In this document: piece by piece, positions 1-8,177 of the stretch | Position numbering within the stretch: the stretch's first letter is position 1 | How the letters are laid out: each line of letters begins with the position of its first letter | NCBI RefSeq assembly: GCF_017908595.1 | Contig: NZ_JAGKTL010000003.1 | Span: forward strand, 1-64,000 | Reading direction: 5' to 3' | From: Rhodothermus bifroesti | Lineage (GTDB): Bacteria > Bacteroidota > Rhodothermia > Rhodothermales > Rhodothermaceae | Length of the DNA: 64,000 nucleotides | Notes under the pieces: model-generated | Seen by the model: only the letters and a program-made list of their open reading frames with translations | Database searches by the model: none | What the model was told of the DNA's origin: nothing | Translations under genes and position numbers: made by a program

Positions 1-77
1 TTCTGGGGTGTTGCGGGAGATTTTGGTGTCGGAGGGGGAGACGGTAGCTGTGGGTACTGTCCTGGCCCGCATCGCTA
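1..77 (+). repeat. Lipoyl-domain direct repeat, copy 1
   Basis: Bases 1-77 are identical, base for base, to 352-428 (offset 351 bases, 117 codons). Both encode the C-terminal half of a lipoyl domain. The repeat probably extends left of the window. Confidence 0.95.
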
Positions 78-1513
78 CGGAAGTAGAGGCCGAAGCTCCA
101 ACGCCTGCACCTACACCGCCCGCTTCTGAAGCAGCTTCGCTGGCAGAACGTGTGGAAGAACCCTCTCAGCCCAAACCTGCATCGGAGGCTGAAGAAGAGC
201 TGGTTGAGGTTGTGATGCCCAAGATGGGCGAGAGCATTACGGAGGGGACGGTGGTGACGTGGTTGAAGCGGGTAGGGGATCGGGTGGAGGTGGACGAGCC
301 GTTGTTGGAGATTGGTACGGACAAGGTGGATACGGAGGTGCCTTCTCCGGCTTCTGGGGTGTTGCGGGAGATTTTGGTGTCGGAGGGGGAGACGGTAGCT
401 GTGGGTACTGTCCTGGCCCGCATCGCTATTGGCGCAGCGGTCGAAGAGACGCAAGCGCGTGCACCCAAAGCGCCGCAACGCACAGTTGCTTCCCAACCCT
501 CCGCTCAGGCATCAGCACCCTCTGGTGATGGGGCTTCGGTCGCAACCCAGATTCCTCGCCGAGGCCCTGATGGCCGCTTCTATTCGCCCTTGGTGCGGTC
601 TATTGCGCAAAAAGAAGGGCTTTCGCCACAGGAACTCGCCTCGATTCCAGGTAGCGGCCGGGAGGGGCGCCTAACCAAGCAGGACCTGCTCCAATACCTC
701 GAGCAGCGCCGCCAGCAGGTGCGTCCGTCTGAGCCGGTAACGCCGCAACCCAAAGCTGCGCCGCAACCTGCCCCAGAAGTGGTGGCTGCAAGCGCTGAAG
801 GCCGCATCGAAATCATCGAGATGGATCGGATGCGGCAGCTTATTGCCGAGCACATGATCCGCTCCAAGCGTACAGCTGCGCACGTTACCTCGTTTGCCGA
901 AGTCGATGTCACCAATCTGGTTCGCGTGCGCGAGCGGAACAAGGAGCGTTTCCAGCAGCGTGAAGGTGTACCGCTTACGTACTTGCCTTTCTTTGTGCAG
1001 GCCGTGGTTGAAGCCTTGAAAGCCTATCCGCTTTTGAATGCCTCGGTCGAGGGTACGCGCATTCTGGTGAAAAAAGACTATCACATTGGGATTGCTGTGG
1101 CCCTGGGCACCACAGGCTTGGTGGTGCCGGTTATCCGCGATGCAGGCCAGAAGAACTTGGTCGGCTTGGCAAAAGCCATTGCTGACTTGACTTACCGGGC
1201 CCGTAATAAGCAGCTTCAACCCGACGAACTGCAAGGTGGCACGTTCACGATCACAAACGTCGGATCACTAGGCTCGCTGATGGGCACGCCGATCATTAAC
1301 CAACCTCAGGTGGCCATTTTGGCTACTGGGGCCATCAAAAAACGCCCTGTAGTGATCGAACATCCGGAACTGGGCGACGTGATCGCCATCCGGCACATGA
1401 TGTATCTCTCGCTTTCCTATGACCACCGCATTATTGACGGCGCACTGGGGGTTGCTTTCTTACAGAAGGTAGTGGACGTGCTGGAATCGATCCCTCCTGA
1501 TTTGGAACTTTAA
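2..1513 (+). CDS. 2-oxoacid dehydrogenase E2 (dihydrolipoamide acyltransferase), 5' truncated
   Basis: The lipoyl-bearing core subunit of a 2-oxoglutarate, pyruvate or branched-chain dehydrogenase complex. It transfers the acyl group from E1 to CoA in the cytoplasm. The reading frame is open from base 2, so the true start lies outside the window. What is visible is the tail of one lipoyl domain, an Ala/Pro-rich linker, a complete second lipoyl domain with the lipoylated Lys in GTDKVDTEVPSP, another linker, a peripheral-subunit-binding domain (FYSPLVRSIAQKEGLS) and the catalytic domain ending in the DHRIIDG active-site motif. The GTDKVDTEVPSP form resembles multi-lipoyl SucB/DlaT proteins, but the acyl specificity cannot be decided here. 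The two lipoyl domains share an unusually long identical DNA stretch. Confidence 0.93.
   Translation, partial: SGVLREILVSEGETVAVGTVLARIATEVEAEAPTPAPTPPASEAASLAERVEEPSQPKPASEAEEELVEVVMPKMGESITEGTVVTWLKRVGDRVEVDEPLLEIGTDKVDTEVPSPASGVLREILVSEGETVAVGTVLARIAIGAAVEETQARAPKAPQRTVASQPSAQASAPSGDGASVATQIPRRGPDGRFYSPLVRSIAQKEGLSPQELASIPGSGREGRLTKQDLLQYLEQRRQQVRPSEPVTPQPKAAPQPAPEVVAASAEGRIEIIEMDRMRQLIAEHMIRSKRTAAHVTSFAEVDVTNLVRVRERNKERFQQREGVPLTYLPFFVQAVVEALKAYPLLNASVEGTRILVKKDYHIGIAVALGTTGLVVPVIRDAGQKNLVGLAKAIADLTYRARNKQLQPDELQGGTFTITNVGSLGSLMGTPIINQPQVAILATGAIKKRPVVIEHPELGDVIAIRHMMYLSLSYDHRIIDGALGVAFLQKVVDVLESIPPDLEL
352..428 (+). repeat. Lipoyl-domain direct repeat, copy 2
   Basis: This is the second copy of the 77-base identical segment. 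Identity breaks at base 429, where the interdomain linker begins. Confidence 0.95.
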
Positions 1514-1620
1514 GGGGATACCCCATACTTGTTAACAGATCATTACATTTGTTCGGGTAGATTTCGTTCAATAAAGCGGTTAGCTCGACGTACGAAACCG
1601 CTGAGTGGTTGTTTGCGCGC

Positions 1621-3501
1621 ATGGGAGAAGCTGAACGGCAGGCCGCGTGGCATCAGTTTGTGCAGCACCTGCCGGTGGCCGCTGCCTTGCTAGATCAAGG
1701 GTTACGCTATGTGACCGTTAGCCCGCGCTGGTGCCAGGACTTTGGGCTGGATGCCGTGCAGGTGGCTGGTAAGCCCTATACCGTCTTGTTTGATGACACC
1801 GAGGGCTACTGGCAGCAGGCTTTTCAACGTGTCCTCCAACACCGTACTACCGAAGGGGCTGACGAAGCGGTATTGCGTCGGCAAGACGGTCGAACGTTCT
1901 GGGTCCGATGGTGCGCTCAGCCCTGCCCGCTGTCGCATGAGGCAGCCTCAGGGTTGATTCTGGTTTTGGAAGATCAGACAGAAGCGCATCAGGCCCGTAA
2001 GGCGTTGGCGTCTTCACAACATCTCCTGTCTAGCTTGCTTAGTGGTTTGCTTGAAGGGGTGATGGCTTTGCAGCCCATCTATAACCTGGAAGGGGAAGTG
2101 GTTGATTTTGTTTGGCTGCTGGCTAACCCACGTGCCCACCTGTTGCTTGGGCAAACCGAAACGCTCGTGGGGCAACGGCTGCGTAAGGTGCTGCCGGGCC
2201 ACCAGACGCTGGGGCTTTTTGCAGCCTATGCCCAGGTGGTGCGTACGGGAATACCTTTCCAGACCACCTTGTACTACGATCAAGATGGCATTCGTGCTTG
2301 GTTTCACCTCACAGCCACACCTTTGGAAGATGGGGTGGCTGTGATCTTTCGGGATGTCACCGAAGCCCTTCAAGCAGAGCAAGCGCTACGCGAACGCGAA
2401 CGCCTATTCCGCCTGCTGGCCGAAAACATGACAGATTTGGTCGGACTGCATGATGCCGAAGGTCGCTTTGTCTATGTCAGCCCTTCGGCAGAGCGCATTA
2501 CGGGCTATCCCCCAGAGGCTTTCATCGGCCAACATCTGGAAGCGTTTTGGCATCCTGAAGATCAAACCCGATGGGGAACGTTGCTGCAGCAGGTGCCTTC
2601 AGGAGAGCAGCCTGTTGCCCTGCTGCACCGCTTTCGCCATCAGAAAGGCCATTACATCTGGCTTGAGACGCATCTGAAAGCCATTCGCGATGAGAAAGGC
2701 CGCATTGTGCAATTGCAGACCAGCTCGCGCGATGTGACCGACCGGGTGCAGGCAGAGCAGGAACTAGCACAGCGTAACCGAGAGCTACAAGAGTTTGCCT
2801 ACGTGGCCTCGCACGACCTACAAGAACCGTTGCGCAAGGTACGGGCATTTGCTGAGCTGCTCAAAGAAGAATATACGCCCTTACTTAACGAAGAAGGGCG
2901 CTACTATCTAGAGCGCATGCACGACGCCGCAACACGCATGTCGCGCTTGATCGAAGACCTGCTTACGCTGTCGCGTGTGACAACCCAGGGACGGCCTTTT
3001 GAACGGGTCGATCTTAAAGCCGTGTTGGACCAAGTGCTGGTCGATTTGGAAGTCAGCATCGCGGAAACAGGAGCCCGCGTGCATTGTGAAGGCCACTGGC
3101 CGGTTATTGAAGCTGACCCGACCCAAATGCGCCAACTCCTGCAAAATCTTATCGGCAATGCCCTTAAGTTTCGCCATGCCGATCGCAGGCCAGAAATCTG
3201 GCTGCGCGCGCGCATCGAGGCGGCCGCATCCGGCGGATCCCTTTGTTATCTTGAAGTTCAGGACAATGGTATTGGGTTTGACGAGAAGTATCTGGACCGT
3301 ATCTTTTCGCCATTTCAACGGTTGCATAGCCGTGATCGGTATGCGGGTACGGGTATGGGACTGGCCATCTGCCGGCGTATTGTTGAGCGCCACCACGGTC
3401 AGCTGACGGCACGCAGCCGGCCGGGAGAAGGCGCTACGTTTTTGGTTATATTGCCGCTGCATCAACCTCCTATGGCTTCGTCTAGAAACCTGCCCGAATG
3501 A
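1621..3501 (+). CDS. Multi-PAS sensor histidine kinase
   Basis: A cytoplasmic sensor kinase of about 626 residues with no membrane segment. Three PAS-like modules come first (roughly residues 15-125, 140-260 and 265-385), followed by a HisKA domain with the phospho-acceptor His in VASHDLQEPLRKV. The HATPase domain shows N box NLIGNALKFRH, G1 DNGIGF and G2 GTGMGLAI. The dimerisation domain resembles those of phytochrome-type kinases, but there is no GAF/PHY chromophore region. A TTG at 1609 in the same frame would add four residues; the ATG at 1621 was preferred. The stop overlaps the next start by 4 bases (ATGA), so it is translationally coupled to the response regulator and probably phosphorylates it. 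Confidence 0.9.
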   Translation: MGEAERQAAWHQFVQHLPVAAALLDQGLRYVTVSPRWCQDFGLDAVQVAGKPYTVLFDDTEGYWQQAFQRVLQHRTTEGADEAVLRRQDGRTFWVRWCAQPCPLSHEAASGLILVLEDQTEAHQARKALASSQHLLSSLLSGLLEGVMALQPIYNLEGEVVDFVWLLANPRAHLLLGQTETLVGQRLRKVLPGHQTLGLFAAYAQVVRTGIPFQTTLYYDQDGIRAWFHLTATPLEDGVAVIFRDVTEALQAEQALRERERLFRLLAENMTDLVGLHDAEGRFVYVSPSAERITGYPPEAFIGQHLEAFWHPEDQTRWGTLLQQVPSGEQPVALLHRFRHQKGHYIWLETHLKAIRDEKGRIVQLQTSSRDVTDRVQAEQELAQRNRELQEFAYVASHDLQEPLRKVRAFAELLKEEYTPLLNEEGRYYLERMHDAATRMSRLIEDLLTLSRVTTQGRPFERVDLKAVLDQVLVDLEVSIAETGARVHCEGHWPVIEADPTQMRQLLQNLIGNALKFRHADRRPEIWLRARIEAAASGGSLCYLEVQDNGIGFDEKYLDRIFSPFQRLHSRDRYAGTGMGLAICRRIVERHHGQLTARSRPGEGATFLVILPLHQPPMASSRNLPE

Positions 3502-3956
3502 GTACTCCCGAGTCTGTTGTGATTCTCTTGGCCGATGATGACCCGGATGATCGGTTGCTGACCATTCGGGCCTTAAAACGTAGCCATTTGCGCAACGCCA
3601 TCTATACCGTTGAGGATGGCCAAGAGCTTATGGACTACCTCTACCGCCGCGGTGCTTATGCCGATCCAGCACGCTCGCCCCGGCCAGGCTTGATTTTGCT
3701 GGACCTGAACATGCCGCGCAAAGACGGCCGAGAAGCACTGCAGGAAATCAAGTCTGATCCTATGTTGCGCCGCATTCCTGTTGTTGTGCTGACCACTTCG
3801 GACGCAGAGACCGATATTGTGCGCAGCTATGATCTGGGCGTTAATGCTTTTGTCACCAAGCCTGTTACGTTTGATGGACTGGTACGGGCACTGCAGGTGC
3901 TGGGCGACTTTTGGTTTGAAATTGTGCGCTTGCCCCCCCAAACGAACCTGCCATGA
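3498..3956 (+). CDS. Rcp1-like single-domain response regulator
   Basis: A 152-residue stand-alone receiver domain with no output domain. The acidic pocket is LADDDPDD, the phospho-acceptor Asp lies in LLDLNMP, and the conserved Thr/Ser and Lys lie in VVLTTSD and VTKPV. The insertion between beta2 and alpha2 and the LNMP motif are typical of the Rcp1/CheY-like regulators that pair with phytochrome-type kinases. It overlaps the upstream kinase and the downstream hybrid kinase by 4 bases each (ATGA junctions), so the three are probably made together and pass phosphate among themselves. Confidence 0.92.
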   Translation: MSTPESVVILLADDDPDDRLLTIRALKRSHLRNAIYTVEDGQELMDYLYRRGAYADPARSPRPGLILLDLNMPRKDGREALQEIKSDPMLRRIPVVVLTTSDAETDIVRSYDLGVNAFVTKPVTFDGLVRALQVLGDFWFEIVRLPPQTNLP

Positions 3957-5854
3957 CGACGCCACTCCCGTTGGACGTCTTACTAATTGAGGATGACGAG
4001 GAGGACTATCACATCGTGCGGCGGTTGCTAGCGCGGGCAACCACGATTCGCTGCACCTTGCAGTGGTGCGCTACTTACGAAGAGGCGCTGCAGACGCTAC
4101 GCCAACGCCCCTTTGACGTTTGCCTGCTGGATTACCGGTTAGGATCTGAGGACGGATTAACCTTGCTGCGCACTATTCGTCGCGAGGGACTTGCGCTACC
4201 TGTGATTTTGCTTACCGGCCAGGGTGATGTGGCTGTCGATCTGGAGGCCATGGCTGCGGGGGCTTGGGACTATTTGGTCAAAGGCCAACTGGATGCCGCA
4301 CAGCTTGAACGTTCAATCCGCTATGCTGTCGAGCGCTTTCGGGCTGAAGAGCGCATTCTGGAGCAAGCAATGCTACTGGATGCGGCGCGCGATGCCATCT
4401 TGGCTGTTGATCTAGAAGGACGTGTGGTCTATGCCAACAGCAGCGCCGAACGGCTTACTGGTGAGAGCGCTGCGCAACTGCTTGGCCAGCCCATCCAGGT
4501 AGTGTGCAAAGGGGTTGAGTCCTCTGTGCTCACAGCTGCCTTAACGCAGGTAGTAACTGAGGGAAGCTGGAATGGTGAGCTGCTCATGCGTGTTCAAGAG
4601 GGCGAAGACCGCTTGCTTGAAAGCCGTTGGACGCTGGTACGTGATGCCTATGGTCGGCCGCGTTCCGTGCTCATCCTCTATACCGACATCACCGAACGCC
4701 GTCTGCTGGAGCAACAGTTTTTGAGAGCGCAGCGCATGGAAAGTATTGGTCGCCTGGTAAGTGGTATGGCGCACGACCTGAACAACCTGTTTGTGCCTAT
4801 TCTGCTTGGCGTGCGTATGCTGGAGCAAGACACCCTGGACTCCGACCGGCGCAAGCGTGCGCTGCACATGATTCAGCGAAGTGCCGAGCGTGGTGCTGAC
4901 CTGGTCCGGCAAGTGCTAGCTTTTGCCCGGGGTATGGAAGGCGAGCGCGTGCCGCTCGACGTTCGCGCCTTGATGGAAGAAGTGGCCCAGTTGCTGCAAG
5001 AGACGTTTCCTCGGTCTATTCAGATCGAAACCCGCTTCGACGACCAGCTTTGGCCTATCCGGGGTGATGCAACCCAATTGCAGCAAGTGCTGATGAACTT
5101 GTGTGTCAATGCACGGGATGCCATGCCCGATGGGGGACGGCTGCTCTTGGCAGCGGAAAACGTGCAGCTCGATGCCCATTATGCACGCCGCATCTTAGAA
5201 GCCCGTCCGGGGCCCTACGTGTGTTTAGCAGTCAGCGATACGGGCATAGGTATTCCTGCGGATGTACTGGACAAAATCTTTGAGCCGTTTTTCACTACCA
5301 AACCCGTAGGGAAGGGCTCTGGGTTAGGCTTGTCCACGGCCTACAGCATTGTGCGCAGCCATGGCGGCTTTATTGAAGTTCACAGCGAGCCAGGCCATGG
5401 GGCTACCTTTCGCGTATATTTGCCAGCCGAGCCCGAGGCAGCAACAGCTCCTGTGGCGGTTTCTACCCCAGCTTTCCGCGGTCGGGGTGAAGGTGTCTTG
5501 CTGGTCGATGATGAGCCTTTTGTGCTCGAGGCAGCGCGGGAAGCTTTAGAACAATTAGGTTATCGGGTGTTTACGGCGACCAATGGTCACGAGGCTGTCC
5601 GTTGTCTGGAAGTTCACGCAGGAGAAATCCAGGTTATGGTTACGGATTTGGTGATGCCTGAAATGGATGGATTGGGACTGATTCGTTTGGTTCGCGAGCG
5701 CTGGCCAGCTTTGCCCGTCATTGCTTCCAGCGGATTGCACGGTGGTCGGGCTGAAGCAGCCCGGCAAATCGGCGCGCGCGCCTTCTTGCACAAGCCATAC
5801 ACGGTTGAAAAGCTAGGCGCATTGTTGCACGAGGTGTTGCATGCAAGGTCATAA
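3953..5854 (+). CDS. Hybrid histidine kinase REC-PAS-HisKA-HATPase-REC
   Basis: A 633-residue soluble protein. The N-terminal receiver (residues 8-120) has acidic residues in LIEDDEED and the acceptor Asp in CLLDYRLG. A PAS domain (about 137-255) follows. The HisKA His lies in SGMAHDLNNLFVPI, a class that acts on full four-helix receivers. The ATPase has DTGIGIP and GSGLGLST, and a C-terminal receiver (about 520-630) has LLVDDEPF, VTDLVMPEMDG and HKPY. It is the third gene of a coupled cassette. With receivers at both ends it could take phosphate from the upstream kinase and relay it onward. No DNA-binding output domain is encoded in the cassette, so the final effector is unknown. Confidence 0.92.
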   Translation: MTTPLPLDVLLIEDDEEDYHIVRRLLARATTIRCTLQWCATYEEALQTLRQRPFDVCLLDYRLGSEDGLTLLRTIRREGLALPVILLTGQGDVAVDLEAMAAGAWDYLVKGQLDAAQLERSIRYAVERFRAEERILEQAMLLDAARDAILAVDLEGRVVYANSSAERLTGESAAQLLGQPIQVVCKGVESSVLTAALTQVVTEGSWNGELLMRVQEGEDRLLESRWTLVRDAYGRPRSVLILYTDITERRLLEQQFLRAQRMESIGRLVSGMAHDLNNLFVPILLGVRMLEQDTLDSDRRKRALHMIQRSAERGADLVRQVLAFARGMEGERVPLDVRALMEEVAQLLQETFPRSIQIETRFDDQLWPIRGDATQLQQVLMNLCVNARDAMPDGGRLLLAAENVQLDAHYARRILEARPGPYVCLAVSDTGIGIPADVLDKIFEPFFTTKPVGKGSGLGLSTAYSIVRSHGGFIEVHSEPGHGATFRVYLPAEPEAATAPVAVSTPAFRGRGEGVLLVDDEPFVLEAAREALEQLGYRVFTATNGHEAVRCLEVHAGEIQVMVTDLVMPEMDGLGLIRLVRERWPALPVIASSGLHGGRAEAARQIGARAFLHKPYTVEKLGALLHEVLHARS

Positions 5855-5885
5855 AAAAATACGGCCGCTTTAAGCAAAGCGGCCG
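5851..5885 (-). terminator. Intrinsic terminator downstream of clpP
   Basis: A 10-bp G+C-rich stem (5862-5871 pairing with 5876-5885, 4-base loop). Read on the minus strand it is followed by a T-rich run, the complement of the A-tract at 5851-5860. It lies between the convergent hybrid kinase gene and clpP. Confidence 0.85.
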
Positions 5886-5916
5886 CACATGGGTCTATGG
5901 CGAAGGAGGTGGGCGT

Positions 5917-6669
5917 TTACCCTTTGCTTTTGTCGCCTTTTTCTTTGTCGGGGGGGAGCTGTCCGTCGGGTGAAGGGAAAAACCCGCGGCGTGGCGTTAG
6001 GACGTTATCGACCAGGCCATATTTTTGCGCTTCAAAAGCGCCCATCCAATAGTCGCGATCCACGTCTTTGGCGATCTGTTCTTTGGACTGGCCGGTGTGG
6101 TAGGCAAGAATTTCGTTGAGGCGTTCTCTCATCTTGAGAATCTCGCGGGCGTGAATTTCAATATCCGTGGCTTGTCCTTGCACGCCTGTCATCCACGGCT
6201 GGTGGATCATGATGCGGGAGTTGGGGAGGGCTGCCCGCTTGCCCTTAACCCCAGCAGCCAGCAGCACCGCCCCCATCGAAGCTGCTAGCCCTACGCAGAT
6301 GGTGGCCACTGGAGGCGCAACGTATTGCATGGTGTCGTAGACCGCTAAGCCGCTATCAATTGAGCCTCCAGGCGAGTTAATATAGATGTTGATATCCCGC
6401 TCGGTGTCTTCGCTAGCTAAATACAGCAGCTGCGCTACAACCAGGTTAGCGATTTGGTCATTAATAGGCGTGCCGATAATGACAATTCGTTCCTTGAGCA
6501 AACGGCTGAAAATGTCGTAGGCGCGCTCACCGCGTGTGGTTTGCTCAATCACGATCGGCACTAGGGCGCCTACTGGGTAGCTTTGAAACGGCCCGCTGTA
6601 GATATCAGAAGGCAGCGTTAAGCTGCGAGAGAATTTAAGAAAGTCCTCTACAATCCGCCGGTCGGACAT
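5917..6669 (-). CDS. clpP: ATP-dependent Clp protease proteolytic subunit
   Basis: The serine peptidase that forms the tetradecameric ClpP barrel and degrades substrates unfolded by ClpX, ClpA or ClpC. Its 250 residues are longer than the usual 195-210. The nucleophile Ser is in [14 protein letters not shown] and the catalytic His in IMIHQPWM; the Asp lies further on (DVDRDYWMG). The extra length is an N-terminal extension of about 35 residues, possibly a propeptide, and a charged, probably disordered tail ([16 protein letters not shown]). It lies downstream of trigger factor on the same strand, the usual tig-clpP order, but no clpX follows; a terminator and a convergent kinase gene do. Confidence 0.96.
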   Translation of the reverse strand: MSDRRIVEDFLKFSRSLTLPSDIYSGPFQSYPVGALVPIVIEQTTRGERAYDIFSRLLKERIVIIGTPINDQIANLVVAQLLYLASEDTERDINIYINSPGGSIDSGLAVYDTMQYVAPPVATICVGLAASMGAVLLAAGVKGKRAALPNSRIMIHQPWMTGVQGQATDIEIHAREILKMRERLNEILAYHTGQSKEQIAKDVDRDYWMGAFEAQKYGLVDNVLTPRRGFFPSPDGQLPPDKEKGDKSKG

Positions 6670-6725
6670 GGTCGGCTAAGGCAATCGGGTTAGCAAAAAC
6701 GTCCTGCGCGGACAGGCAGGCGGTG

Positions 6726-8072
6726 CTACCGGGTTAATTCGCTTTGGGTTCCTGCACGCCGCGTCTTTCGGTATTCCAGGTAGGCCTGGCGGTCTAAGTT
6801 TTCTAAGCGGAACTGGGTGCTGAGCGTGTCGAAAACCTTACGGGTTAGCAGCCGATGGCGCACTTGTTCCATTAGACCAGGTACCGAAGCGTAGAATTGG
6901 CGCAGGGCGTTGGGGTCAAAGCCGCTGTCGGCTGCGGCTTGCTCGGCAAAGAAGGCGTCGAGGTCTTCGTCGGTAACGTGGAGCTGGAAGGTCTCCACAA
7001 CTTTATCGAAAATAAACATCCAACGGGCTTCTTGTTCTGCCAATGCCCGGTTGGTATGGCGAAAGGCGGTTTCGTCGAACCCTTCAGGCAGGCGGCCGCG
7101 GTTGCGCTGGCGTACGTCCTCCACAAATTGGTCCAGCACCATCTCGACAGCTGACTCCGGTACGGGAATAGGATGGAGGGCCAGCATGCGGTCCATAATT
7201 TCCTGCTCTAGGAGCTCACGTGCCTGACGATCCCAACGGGCTTGCAACTCACGGCGCAGAAGCTCGCGCAGCCCGGCTTCGTCCTGTGCAGCGCCACGGG
7301 TGATTTTTTCGATAAACGCTGCGTCCAGCTCCGGCAGCGCTCGTCGTTTGGCTTCGCGGACGTGCACTTCATACCGGTGGGTATGGGCGCCACCTGCTTC
7401 GTCCCCATGGGACAGTTCGACACGCAGCGTGTCGCCGGCTTTTTTGCCCAAAAGCGCCTGTCGGAGTTCAGCTTTGAGGCGCGGGTCATCCAAGAAAAAC
7501 GCGACGTCTTCTTCTTTTTCGCCAATGATCGGCATGCCAGTGGCGTCGTCCAAGCGCTGCAGATCCACCCGGGCAAAGTCGTCGGCTGTCAGACCAGCAT
7601 CTTGGGGCAGGTCCACCAGCGGGGCTTCTTCTTTGCGTAGGCGATGAATGGCCTCTTCGATCTCCTCGTCGGTGACCTGGTGCACCAAGTGCGGGAGTGA
7701 CTCTTCAGAAAGCGGCTTGAGGTCAAACTGAGGCCGCACGCCAAAGCGCAAAACGGCATGCAGGTCGGCATCCGGCTTGTAGTCTAGGCGCAGGATGCGG
7801 GGGCGTCCGACAACACGATAGGTGCCAGGTTTGAGCACAGCCGTTTCGAGCGCTTCGCGTATTTTGCGTTCAGCGAGCTCTATGGCAACCTCATCGCCAT
7901 AGCGTTGCTTGATCAGCGAAAGGGGAGCTTTGCCAGGCCGGAATCCCTTAAGCTGAACCCGATTGCGCAGTTGGCGCAGCAGTCGGTCCAGTTCTGGCTG
8001 CAGTTCTTCGGCAGGAATATGGAGCGTGAGTTCGTATTCGACCGAGCTGATCTCTTTGATTTCCGTATGCAT
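6726..8072 (-). CDS. tig: Trigger factor
   Basis: The ribosome-associated chaperone that binds nascent chains at the exit tunnel. Its 448 residues are within the family range. The N-terminal ribosome-binding domain contains the signature-like GFRPGKAPLSLIKQRYGD. It is followed by a divergent PPIase-type domain (about 160-245) with a long acidic insert, and by the helical C-terminal substrate-cradle domain. The PPIase domain does not look like a canonical FKBP active site, as is common in Bacteroidota-type trigger factors, so isomerase activity is doubtful. The gene is followed after 56 bases by clpP on the same strand. Confidence 0.93.
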   Translation of the reverse strand: MHTEIKEISSVEYELTLHIPAEELQPELDRLLRQLRNRVQLKGFRPGKAPLSLIKQRYGDEVAIELAERKIREALETAVLKPGTYRVVGRPRILRLDYKPDADLHAVLRFGVRPQFDLKPLSEESLPHLVHQVTDEEIEEAIHRLRKEEAPLVDLPQDAGLTADDFARVDLQRLDDATGMPIIGEKEEDVAFFLDDPRLKAELRQALLGKKAGDTLRVELSHGDEAGGAHTHRYEVHVREAKRRALPELDAAFIEKITRGAAQDEAGLRELLRRELQARWDRQARELLEQEIMDRMLALHPIPVPESAVEMVLDQFVEDVRQRNRGRLPEGFDETAFRHTNRALAEQEARWMFIFDKVVETFQLHVTDEDLDAFFAEQAAADSGFDPNALRQFYASVPGLMEQVRHRLLTRKVFDTLSTQFRLENLDRQAYLEYRKTRRAGTQSELTR

Positions 8073-8102
8073 TGCTTACGTGGGCTGAGGCCTGAGTACA
8101 TG

Positions 8103-8128
8103 AAAAAACGCCGCTCTATAGCGCGGCG
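8103..8128 (-). terminator. Intrinsic terminator of the TolB/barrel gene
   Basis: The inverted repeat CGCCGC (8109-8114) / GCGGCG (8123-8128) is followed, on the minus strand, by a run of six T (complement of 8103-8108). It lies 50 bases beyond the stop of the 8178-11435 gene and separates it from tig. Confidence 0.8.
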
Positions 8129-8177
8129 GGTTAGGCAGAGAGCCCTTTAAAGCAGGCTCCAAGCCGTGGGTTCCGGT

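Noticed and set aside
671-1234. 187-codon open frame antisense to the E2 gene
   Set aside because: It lies entirely within a clear conserved gene, has no family features, and its composition is that of a shadow frame.
2908-3465. 185-codon open frame antisense to the PAS kinase
   Set aside because: It overlaps the kinase catalytic domain completely and shows no recognisable domain.
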